From the NCBI GenBank assembly GCA_016295895.1, contig JAEDKI010000090.1:1-7844 (forward strand): DNA of 7,844 bases. The letters run 5' to 3'. The DNA is from Clostridiaceae bacterium. Lineage in GTDB: Bacteria; Bacillota; Clostridia; Oscillospirales; Acutalibacteraceae. Below the pieces are notes generated by a model. The model saw nothing but the letters and a program-made list of their open reading frames with translations, did no database searches and was not told the origin of the DNA. This document shows, in pieces, positions 1-5,355 of this stretch; position 1 is the stretch's first letter; each line of letters begins with the position of its first letter. Both the position numbers and the translations under genes were made by a program.

Positions 1-2
1 TA

Positions 3-149
3 AAAGGTGACCTGCCTGTTGTAATAAATAACGATTACAACAATTATTTGAATCTTTGGAAAATAATTTGCGACAATTGCAAAGCTTTCAATGTTAATAT
101 TGATAAAAAAATATCGTTATATTTCGAAAAACATAAAATCAAAAAATGA
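3..149 (+). CDS. 3' end of an unrecognised gene (partial, start lies before the window)
   Basis: The frame is open from the first complete codon at position 3 to a TGA at 147-149, giving 48 residues. The other two forward frames stop within the first nine bases. The tail is Lys/Asn/Ile-rich and hydrophilic, with a DNCKAFNVNIDKKISLYF stretch and a basic end (KHKIKK). It has no motif I can assign. The stop lies 38 bases before the preferred start of the next gene on the same strand, and overlaps as ATGA the in-frame but poorly supported ATG at 146. The two genes are therefore probably co-transcribed. The tail weakly resembles the repeat unit of the downstream protein (a hydrophobic helix, then a YF/FF-containing helix), but the fragment is too short to claim homology. 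Low complexity and AT-richness leave some chance that the open frame is fortuitous. Confidence 0.55.
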   Translation, partial: KGDLPVVINNDYNNYLNLWKIICDNCKAFNVNIDKKISLYFEKHKIKK

Positions 150-176
150 ATTTTGGGGTAAATAATACAATAAATC

Positions 177-183
177 AGGGGGT
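177..183 (+). promoter_or_regulatory. Ribosome binding site that decides the start of the 193-aa gene
   Basis: AGGGGGT sits five bases before the ATG at 188. The upstream in-frame ATG at 146 is preceded only by A-rich sequence without a Shine-Dalgarno match, so translation most likely begins at 188. Confidence 0.65.
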
Positions 184-187
184 AACG

Positions 188-769
188 ATGAAACCGATAT
201 CAAGTAATGCAGATAAAGAGAAAAGCTTGTTTCTTTTTTCCGGAACGGATGATGAAATCTGGAGAATAATCCATGAAACGGTATATAACGGAACGAGCGA
301 TAAACTGTTTTCGGTTAATTATGTTGAAAAGCTTATAAACAGCTATATTTCAATTTCAAATTTAACAGGCGAAAAATTACCTTTCGGGAATATGAAAGAA
401 TTTTTCTGTTATTACAGTCCCGAGGGATTGAAAGAGTATAATTCTTTTGTCGGCTCAAGAAATATATCCGATGGTTGTGATTATTGCGAAAACGATATTG
501 ATTTCTTGATGAAACATAAAGAGGGTGAGATATGCAGGTTAATAACCGATGTTCTGAATAACGATCCGAATGACCCTCATTATTCGGCGGTATATGCAGT
601 AAATCAAATTAAATGCTTTATTGATGTTTCAAATCAGCTTGGAAGAACATTGACATTTGACGATGTTTTCGGCTTTTTTATTACTCATGGTTTTTCACAA
701 AAGCAATATACGGATTTTGAAATCAGCCGAAAAGATGAATCCCAAATATACAGAGGAATTCAATATTAA
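188..769 (+). CDS. Hypothetical protein with an internal tandem duplication (193 aa)
   Basis: I do not recognise this family. The start at 188 is chosen for its AGGGGGT ribosome binding site; an in-frame ATG at 146 would add 14 residues. The protein has no signal peptide or membrane segment and is acidic and probably cytoplasmic. Two units align by eye, at about residues 22-87 and 113-178. Each starts [DG]EI-x-R-[LI]-I, has a Y-rich middle, then Y/F-I-x-[IV]-S-N-x-x-G-x-x-L-x-F, then an FF-containing helix and an aromatic-rich end. The linker carries one CxxC (C97, C100), too little for a zinc site on its own. The gene is much more AT-rich than the genes to its right and follows another AT-rich open frame on the same strand, which suggests an accessory or recently acquired segment. 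It ends just before a strong hairpin. An immunity or adaptor-like small protein is possible, but nothing in the sequence proves a function. Confidence 0.75.
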   Translation: MKPISSNADKEKSLFLFSGTDDEIWRIIHETVYNGTSDKLFSVNYVEKLINSYISISNLTGEKLPFGNMKEFFCYYSPEGLKEYNSFVGSRNISDGCDYCENDIDFLMKHKEGEICRLITDVLNNDPNDPHYSAVYAVNQIKCFIDVSNQLGRTLTFDDVFGFFITHGFSQKQYTDFEISRKDESQIYRGIQY

Positions 770-774
770 TAAAA

Positions 775-807
775 CAGCCTGAGAAGACCGGAAATCTTCT
801 CAGGCTG
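775..807 (-). terminator. Intrinsic terminator shared by convergent genes
   Basis: A perfect 13-bp stem (CAGCCTGAGAAGA with TCTTCTCAGGCTG) encloses a 7-base loop. Read on the minus strand it is followed directly by TTTTATTAAT, so it ends the ilvE-vor operon, whose last stop codon is at 824-826. Read on the plus strand it lies 5 bases after the stop of the 193-aa gene, but its tail (AAATTATATT) is a poorer T-tract, so termination in that direction is probably weaker. Confidence 0.88.
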
Positions 808-823
808 AAATTATATTATGTGA

Positions 824-1354
824 TTAATAGTTATATCCAAGCTCAACGGCTTTGATATTTAGCTCGATGAGGTTCTGCTTTTTGGCGGGAACGAGCTTTT
901 TCATTGCTCTTTCGACATTCTCAAAGGTCATGATGCCGGTTTTCTTAATCATGTGACCGATCATTATCATGTTTGCAAGGCCCGAGAGGTTCTCGTCAGA
1001 AGCAATTCTCGTTGCGGGGATGTAATATGCCTCAACATCGTCTCTGCCTACCTTGCGGTCAATGAGAGAGCTGTCAACGAATATCTTTGCGCCCGGAACC
1101 GCCGCACTCTCGAATTTGTCGAGCGAGGGGAGATTCATTGCAATAAGAATATCGGGATTTGAAACGATAGGTGAGCCGATTTTTTTATCGCTGAAAATTA
1201 CGGAGCAATTGCATGTGCCGCCTCTCATTTCGGGGCCGTAGGAGGGGAGCCAACTGACTTCACGCTCCTCAATAAGTCCGTCATAGGCGAGAAATTTGCC
1301 TGCGAAAAGAATTCCCTGACCGCCGAAGCCGGAAAGAAGGATCTGATTTGTCAT
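824..1354 (-). CDS. 2-oxoacid:ferredoxin oxidoreductase, gamma subunit (VorC/KorC-like)
   Basis: This is the small catalytic-domain gamma subunit of a ferredoxin-dependent 2-oxoacid oxidoreductase, which helps bind CoA and assemble the alpha-beta-gamma-delta complex in the cytoplasm. The family signature GFGGQGI lies near the N-terminus (residues 9-15), followed by YGPEMRGGTCNC (about 39-50), both typical of KorC/PorG/VorC proteins. The length of 176 aa is normal for a stand-alone gamma subunit. The start at 1354 is preferred because GGAGGG (1369-1364) lies 9 bases upstream. An ATG two codons earlier (1360) overlaps the beta-subunit stop as ATGA but would have only 3 bases of spacing. It is the last gene of the operon and is followed by a strong terminator. 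Substrate preference cannot be read from this subunit. Branched-chain 2-oxoacids are inferred from the VorB-like alpha subunit and from ilvE. Confidence 0.93.
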   Translation of the reverse strand: MTNQILLSGFGGQGILFAGKFLAYDGLIEEREVSWLPSYGPEMRGGTCNCSVIFSDKKIGSPIVSNPDILIAMNLPSLDKFESAAVPGAKIFVDSSLIDRKVGRDDVEAYYIPATRIASDENLSGLANMIMIGHMIKKTGIMTFENVERAMKKLVPAKKQNLIELNIKAVELGYNY

Positions 1355-1356
1355 AA

Positions 1357-2109
1357 TCATTCGCCCTCCTTTTCAGCGGTTTTGTCTTTATAAACGCCAA
1401 GAGGATAATAAGGAATCATTTTTTCCTCAAGCCATTCAAGAGCCTTGTCGGGCTTGAGACCCCAGTTTGTCGGGCAGGTTGAGAGAACCTCAACGAGCGA
1501 GAAGCCTTTGCCCTCTATCTGATTCATGAAAGCCTTTTTGATTGCCTTTTTGGCGTTTTTGACATTCTTGACATTGTTAACGGCAACTCTTTCAAGATAG
1601 GTTGCGCCGTCAACATTCTGAAGAAGTTCGCAAACTTTAACGGGCAGACCGACCGCTTTCGGGTCTCTGCCGTAGGGCGAGGTCTGCGTGACCTGACCGG
1701 GCAGGGTGGTGGGAGCCATCTGACCGCCCGTCATGCCGTAAATTGCGTTGTTGACGAAGATTATTGTTATGTTTTCGCCTCTTGCGGCAGAATGAACTGT
1801 TTCAGCCGTGCCGATTGCGGCAAGGTCACCGTCGCCCTGATAGGTGAAAACAATGTTATCGGGGTTGGAGCGCTTAACGCCGGTAGCAACGGCGGGTGCT
1901 CTGCCGTGAGCCGCTTCAATCATGTCGCATGTGAAATAGTTATAAGCAAAAACGGAGCATCCGACGGGTGCAATTCCGATTGTTTTGCCCTCAATACCGA
2001 GCTCATCGATAACCTCTGCGACAAGGCGGTGAATAATGCCGTGAGTGCAGCCGGGGCAGTAGTGAAGCTGAGCGTCGGTGAGGGACTTCGGCTTTTCAAA
2101 AACTATCAT
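1357..2109 (-). CDS. 2-oxoacid:ferredoxin oxidoreductase, TPP-binding beta subunit (VorA/KorB-like)
   Basis: This subunit holds thiamine pyrophosphate and the cluster next to it, and carries out oxidative decarboxylation of a 2-oxoacid (or the reverse carboxylation) with the alpha subunit. The TPP motif is visible as GDGD at residues 92-95 and the terminal NN at 120-121, continuing NAIYGMTGGQ. The four cysteines that in this family ligate the proximal [4Fe-4S] cluster are matched by C18 and C21 (CPGC), C51 (VGCS) and C212 (TCPTNW). The length of 250 aa is usual for a KorB/VorA-type subunit without fused domains. The start codon overlaps the alpha-subunit stop as TAATG, and a strong GGAGGTGA (2123-2116) is encoded in the last codons of alpha, so the two are translationally coupled. 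Its own stop overlaps the start region of the gamma gene. The substrate assignment is by context only; 2-oxoglutarate or indolepyruvate enzymes have similar beta subunits. Confidence 0.94.
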   Translation of the reverse strand: MIVFEKPKSLTDAQLHYCPGCTHGIIHRLVAEVIDELGIEGKTIGIAPVGCSVFAYNYFTCDMIEAAHGRAPAVATGVKRSNPDNIVFTYQGDGDLAAIGTAETVHSAARGENITIIFVNNAIYGMTGGQMAPTTLPGQVTQTSPYGRDPKAVGLPVKVCELLQNVDGATYLERVAVNNVKNVKNAKKAIKKAFMNQIEGKGFSLVEVLSTCPTNWGLKPDKALEWLEEKMIPYYPLGVYKDKTAEKEGE

Positions 2110-3179
2110 TATTTGTCACCTCCGACGGAATTTGCTTTTGCTATGGAATTAAGTATATCTTCGGTTGTCGGAATCATGCCGCCGACTCTGTTGCAAAGAA
2201 GAACGGGCTTTTTGCAACGGGTTGCAAGCTCGATATCCTCTATCATCTGACCCATTGAAAGCTCAACGCTGATGAAGGTCTTGACCTTATCTGCGGCGGC
2301 GTTGAGAGCCGCTTTCGGGAACGGCCAAAGGGTTATCGGGCGAATCATGCCGACCTTGATGCCCTGCTCACGGGCTTTGTCAATTGCGTTCTGAGAAACT
2401 CTTGCGGCAACGCCGTAGGCAACGATGCAGATTTCGGCGTCCTCCATGCGGTATTCGTCATGCATGGCTTCTTCCGCTTCGATTTTTGCGTAACGCTCAA
2501 AACGCTCAAAGTTATATTTTTCAAGCTCGTCGGGGTCAATGATAAGCGAATTGATTATGTGATGCTCACGTTCGCATTTTGTGCCCGTGCAAGCCCACGA
2601 GGATTTGTCATACTGCTTGATTTCGTCAACATCAAGGCTGACGGGCTCCATCATCTGACCCATTGTTCCGTCAGAAAGGAGCATTGCGGGCATTCTGTAT
2701 TTATCTGCAAGGTCAAATCCCTTGAAGGTCAGATTAACCATTTCCTGAACCGAAGCGGGGGCAAGAACTATCAGGTGAAAATCGCCGTGTCCGCCGCCCT
2801 TGGTTGCCTGAAAATAATCCGACTGAGAGGGCTGAATGCCGCCGAGACCGGGACCGCCTCTCTGAACATTGACGATAAGAGCGGGCAGGTCACAGCCTGC
2901 AAGATATGAAATACCCTCGCTTTTAAGAGAAATTCCGGGGCTTGAGCTTGAAGTCATGGCTCTTTTTCCTGCCGCAGCAGCGCCGTAAACCATGTTTATA
3001 GCCGCAATTTCGCTTTCAGCCTGCAAAAATGTTCCGCCGATGAGCGGCATTCTTTTTGCCATGTATGCGGCAACCTCAGTCTGAGGGGTGATGGGGTAGC
3101 CGAAGTAGTGGCGGCAGCCTGCCATGATTGCGGCTTCCGCAAGAGCTTCGTTACCTTTCATTAATACTTTTTCAGCCAT
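2109..3179 (-). CDS. vorB: 2-oxoacid:ferredoxin oxidoreductase, alpha subunit; closest to VorB (3-methyl-2-oxobutanoate type)
   Basis: This is the alpha subunit carrying the pyrimidine-binding and domain-II parts of a ferredoxin-dependent 2-oxoacid oxidoreductase. Motifs in order: GYPITPQTE (residues 27-35), which contacts the TPP and substrate region; TSSSSPGISLKSEG (76-89); RGGPGLGGIQPSQSDYFQATKGGGHG (about 107-132), characteristic of VorB-type alpha subunits; and RPITLWPFP (280-288) in the C-terminal domain. The length is 356 aa from the ATG at 3179, chosen because GAGGA lies 8 bases upstream. A TTG seven codons earlier would overlap the ferredoxin gene and has no good ribosome binding site. 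The gap to the ferredoxin stop is 10 bases. The likely substrates are 2-oxoisovalerate and related branched-chain 2-oxoacids, giving branched-chain acyl-CoA, CO2 and reduced ferredoxin. The branched-chain aminotransferase in the same operon supports this. A broader 2-oxoglutarate (KorA) role cannot be excluded. Confidence 0.92.
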   Translation of the reverse strand: MAEKVLMKGNEALAEAAIMAGCRHYFGYPITPQTEVAAYMAKRMPLIGGTFLQAESEIAAINMVYGAAAAGKRAMTSSSSPGISLKSEGISYLAGCDLPALIVNVQRGGPGLGGIQPSQSDYFQATKGGGHGDFHLIVLAPASVQEMVNLTFKGFDLADKYRMPAMLLSDGTMGQMMEPVSLDVDEIKQYDKSSWACTGTKCEREHHIINSLIIDPDELEKYNFERFERYAKIEAEEAMHDEYRMEDAEICIVAYGVAARVSQNAIDKAREQGIKVGMIRPITLWPFPKAALNAAADKVKTFISVELSMGQMIEDIELATRCKKPVLLCNRVGGMIPTTEDILNSIAKANSVGGDK

Positions 3180-3189
3180 AGCTAATTCC

Positions 3190-3396
3190 TCACTTTTCAA
3201 CAGTTATAACGCAGTCGGGGCACATCGTGGCGCAGAAAGCGCAACCGATGCAGGCCGCCTGATCGGTTATGCCTGCGGGATGATAGCCTTTGGCGTTGAT
3301 TTTATCCTTGAGAAGAGCAACGATCTTTTTCGGGCAGGCGCCGACGCAAAGACCGCAGCCCTTGCATATATCTTCGTTAAAAGTTACTTTTGCCAT
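3190..3396 (-). CDS. 2[4Fe-4S] ferredoxin-type delta subunit of the oxidoreductase (VorD/KorD-like)
   Basis: A 68-residue protein with two complete cluster-binding motifs: C11, C14, C17 and C21 followed by Pro, and C49, C52, C55 and C59 followed by Pro. A ninth cysteine (C62) lies outside the pattern. As in other four-subunit 2-oxoacid oxidoreductases, it should pass electrons from the beta-subunit cluster to soluble ferredoxin. The start is set at 3396 (MAKVTFNEDI) because AGGAGG (3409-3404) lies 7 bases upstream; the longer open frame to 3453 adds a non-conserved leader inside the preceding gene. The first codons overlap the end of the NTPase gene by 13 bases, and the ribosome binding site is inside that gene, pointing to translational coupling. 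A small ferredoxin directly before the alpha gene is the usual order of vor/kor clusters in anaerobes. Confidence 0.94.
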   Translation of the reverse strand: MAKVTFNEDICKGCGLCVGACPKKIVALLKDKINAKGYHPAGITDQAACIGCAFCATMCPDCVITVEK

Positions 3397-4079
3397 AAAT
3401 CTTCCTCCTGTTTTGCCCATGATTGCTTTATATATAGCCTTATCGGAAAACAATTGACAGCTTTGTCCTTTATTTCGCCGTAAATGTCCTCTTTAACCGT
3501 TGTCATCCTGACAGGCAGACCGCTTGCCTTTGAGACCTCGTCGGCATAGGCGAGCGACGAGAGAACGCATTCAGCCGTTGTTTCATCGCCGAGATTTGAA
3601 TTGTTGACGATTCCCGTGAATTTAAGTCCGCACGCCGTCTCGATTTCGTGCATGACCTCAACGGTCGATGCACAGTCGGGGGTCAGAGGTCTGTATTTGT
3701 TGATAACAAAAAGCATTTCGTAATCGTTCTGCTCTTTGATTGACGGAACATACCGCCCGAGAGCAAGAGCGCCTCTGTCATCGCCGCCGACATCGATAAC
3801 GGCTCTGACGGAAAGATCATCTGTTATCGCATAAGCTTCGGCGGGCATGGCGGGAACATCGACATTAGAGTTGGCATATTCGGACGAAATGAGGTGAATA
3901 CCTCTTTCTTCAAGCTGTTTTTCGCTGTCCTTGGTTCTGAAATAGGGGTTGACAATGTCGAGATCGGCAATGTCAACCCTTTCGTATTTTTCTTTCAGTT
4001 TCAAAGCGTAATTTACGGCAATGTTGGTTTTTCCGCTGCCGTAATGGCCGGCAAAGACAGTAATTCTTTTGTCAGTCAT
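3384..4079 (-). CDS. P-loop NTPase (CobQ/CobB/MinD/ParA-like ATP-binding protein) of unknown role in the vor operon
   Basis: A 231-aa cytoplasmic SIMIBI-type P-loop NTPase. A classical Walker A, GHYGSGKTN, is at residues 11-19. DLDIVNPYFR (39-48) matches the acidic switch region seen in MinD/CobQ-like proteins. DVGGD (96-100) is the Walker B/DxGG element, and VINK (125-128) and NN (159-160) fit later nucleotide-contact segments. The signature lysine of the deviant Walker A of MinD/Mrp (KGGxGKT) is absent, so it is not a standard MinD, ParA or Mrp/ApbC protein. It has no membrane-targeting helix or Fe-S CxxC motif. The ATG at 4079 lies 3 bases after the ilvE stop, with only a weak AAGG 11 bases upstream. 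The 3' end overlaps the ferredoxin gene by 13 bases. This position suggests a role in assembly, cofactor loading or regulation of the oxidoreductase, but that is inference. Confidence 0.88.
   Translation of the reverse strand: MTDKRITVFAGHYGSGKTNIAVNYALKLKEKYERVDIADLDIVNPYFRTKDSEKQLEERGIHLISSEYANSNVDVPAMPAEAYAITDDLSVRAVIDVGGDDRGALALGRYVPSIKEQNDYEMLFVINKYRPLTPDCASTVEVMHEIETACGLKFTGIVNNSNLGDETTAECVLSSLAYADEVSKASGLPVRMTTVKEDIYGEIKDKAVNCFPIRLYIKQSWAKQEEDLWQK
3404..3409 (-). promoter_or_regulatory. Ribosome binding site of the ferredoxin subunit, inside the NTPase gene
   Basis: AGGAGG on the minus strand lies 7 bases before the ATG at 3396 and falls in the last codons of the upstream NTPase. It decides the start of the ferredoxin subunit and suggests coupled translation. 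Confidence 0.85.
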
Positions 4080-4082
4080 GGA

Positions 4083-5147
4083 TTAAAGAACCTTGACCCA
4101 GCCGAACTTGTCTTCGCATGTTCCGCCCTGGATGCCGGTTACCGTGTCATAGAGCTTCTGGCTGATTTCGCCGATTTTGCCGCCGTTGATGATCATAACA
4201 TCGTCCTTGTAGCGAAGCTTGCCGACGGGTGAAATAACAGCCGCCGTGCCTGTTCCGAAGCATTCCTCAAGTGCGCCGCTCTTCTGAGCATCGATAAGCT
4301 CGTCAACGGAAACCTTTCTTTCTTCAACGGGCAGACCCCAGCTCTTGCAAAGCTCGATTACCGAATTTCTTGTGATGCCGGGCAGAATGCTGCCGTTGAG
4401 CATGGGAGTAACGATTGTTCCGTTAATCTTGAAGAAGATGTTCATTGCGCCGACTTCTTCAATGTATTTTCTCTCAACGCCGTCAAGCCAGAGAACCTGA
4501 GAATAACCGTCGTCGTGAGCCTTGACCTGAGCAGCAAGGCTTGCGGCGTAGTTGCCGCCGGTCTTTGCAAAGCCCATGCCGCCTCTGACGGCTCTGACAT
4601 AATCATCCTCAATCCAGATGCCTACGGGAGCAAGACCGCTCTCATAGTAAGCGCCCGAGGGGGAGAGAATAATAATGAAAAGATATGTTTTTGAGGGAGC
4701 AACGCCGAGAAAATCGTCGGTTGCAATGATGAACGGGCGGATGTAGAGCGAAGTGCCGGGAGCCGAGGGAATCCAATCCTTGTCAACTCTGACGATTTCG
4801 CTGACAGCCTGAACAAAATCCTCAACGGGAAGCGAGGGGATGCAAAGACGCTTGTTGGTGTCATTTGTTCTCTTGGCGTTCATGTCGGGGCGGAAAAGAC
4901 GGACATTGCCGTCAGCGCCTCTGTATGCTTTAAGGCCTTCAAACATTTCCTGGCCGTAGTGGAAAACCATGCAGGCGGGTGAAAGAGAAAGGTTGCCGTA
5001 GGGAACGATTCTCGGGTCATGCCAGCCCTTGCCCTCTGTATAGTTCATAATGAACATATGGTCAGTGAAGATTTTGCCGAAGCCGAGCTTTGATTCATCG
5101 GGCTTCTGCTTGGGCGATGTTGTTTTTTCGATTTTAATATCTAACAT
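4083..5147 (-). CDS. ilvE: Branched-chain amino acid aminotransferase (EC 2.6.1.42), class IV PLP enzyme
   Basis: Interconverts valine, leucine and isoleucine with their 2-oxoacids, using 2-oxoglutarate/glutamate. This is a fold-type IV PLP enzyme of 354 aa, the length of the BCAT subgroup shared with eukaryotic enzymes rather than the ~309-aa E. coli IlvE. The PLP lysine is K195 in AKTGGNYAASL. Other family features are FEGLKAYRG (about 69-77), EEVGAMNIFF (230-239), GSILPGITRNS (252-262) and the phosphate-binding GTGTAAVISP (298-307). The start at 5147 (MLDIKIEKT) is chosen from the AAAGGA 8 bases upstream. In-frame ATGs at 5156 and 5210 lie on the ribosome binding site and at the transcript start, respectively. 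It is the first gene of the operon, with its own SigA promoter about 60 bases upstream, and feeds or drains the 2-oxoacid pool used by the downstream oxidoreductase. Confidence 0.96.
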   Translation of the reverse strand: MLDIKIEKTTSPKQKPDESKLGFGKIFTDHMFIMNYTEGKGWHDPRIVPYGNLSLSPACMVFHYGQEMFEGLKAYRGADGNVRLFRPDMNAKRTNDTNKRLCIPSLPVEDFVQAVSEIVRVDKDWIPSAPGTSLYIRPFIIATDDFLGVAPSKTYLFIIILSPSGAYYESGLAPVGIWIEDDYVRAVRGGMGFAKTGGNYAASLAAQVKAHDDGYSQVLWLDGVERKYIEEVGAMNIFFKINGTIVTPMLNGSILPGITRNSVIELCKSWGLPVEERKVSVDELIDAQKSGALEECFGTGTAAVISPVGKLRYKDDVMIINGGKIGEISQKLYDTVTGIQGGTCEDKFGWVKVL

Positions 5148-5213
5148 ATCTGACATCCTTTCACAGAATTTTACAATATAACCAAGTGCTGTTAACACAC
5201 TATATTTCATTTC

Positions 5214-5242
5214 ATTATATATAATTTCAATTTCAAAGTCAA
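5214..5242 (-). promoter_or_regulatory. SigA-type promoter of the ilvE-vor operon
   Basis: Minus strand: -35 TTGACT (5242-5237), a 17-base spacer, and -10 TATAAT (5219-5214). This predicts transcription from about 5207 and a leader of about 60 bases to the ATG at 5147. The match is near consensus, so basal expression should be substantial. It also argues against translation starting at the ATG near 5210. The leader is too short for a T-box or a large riboswitch. Confidence 0.85.
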
Positions 5243-5267
5243 TAAAAATTTTAGCGATTTAAAGCGA

Positions 5268-5340
5268 TATTGTGCAAAATCGTTTGTTGCAACAACGGCG
5301 GGGGACAGAGACGCAAAAAATCTGTGTATTTTGCACAATA
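5268..5340. repeat. Nested inverted repeats upstream of the ilvE promoter
   Basis: Two 13-base arms are exact inverted copies, TATTGTGCAAAAT (5268-5280) and ATTTTGCACAATA (5328-5340), with centres 60 bp apart. Between them lie the perfect 12-bp palindrome TTGTTGCAACAA (5284-5295) and a 5-bp hairpin (ACAGA 5305-5309 with TCTGT 5321-5325). A further inverted pair, ACGGCG (5295-5300) and CGCCGT (5341-5346), crosses the outer arms, so the two pairings would exclude each other in a simple RNA fold. The cluster starts about 25 bp upstream of the -35 box. No run of T follows on the minus strand at the right place, so it is not an obvious araC terminator. A DNA-binding site array is the most natural reading. 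Confidence 0.75.
5284..5295. promoter_or_regulatory. Perfect palindrome TTGTTGCAACAA, candidate operator
   Basis: A 12-bp sequence identical to its reverse complement, centred about 80 bp upstream of the predicted ilvE transcription start. Perfect symmetry with no loop suits binding by a dimeric regulator better than an RNA hairpin. The regulator cannot be named from sequence alone. Confidence 0.45.
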
Positions 5341-5355
5341 CGCCGTGATTCGTTA

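Noticed and set aside
146..187. ATG at 146 as start of the 193-aa protein, overlapping the upstream stop as ATGA
   Set aside because: It has no ribosome binding site, whereas AGGGGGT stands 5 bases before the in-frame ATG at 188; the ATGA overlap may be fortuitous.
1792..2909. Open plus-strand frames at 1792-2250 and 2460-2909
   Set aside because: They lie antisense to the oxidoreductase alpha and beta genes, have no recognisable domains or ribosome binding sites, and arise from the codon bias of the real minus-strand genes.
3124..3483. Open plus-strand frame across the alpha, ferredoxin and NTPase gene junctions
   Set aside because: Antisense to three well-supported genes, with no ribosome binding site and no family features.
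5148..5213. Possible T-box or riboswitch in the ilvE leader
   Set aside because: The predicted leader is only about 60 bases, without a T-box sequence, specifier structure or terminator hairpin.
5296..5355. Intrinsic terminator for araC
   Set aside because: The ACAGA/TCTGT hairpin has only five pairs and is followed by C-rich sequence on the minus strand, not a T-tract; the longer arms also lack a T-tract.
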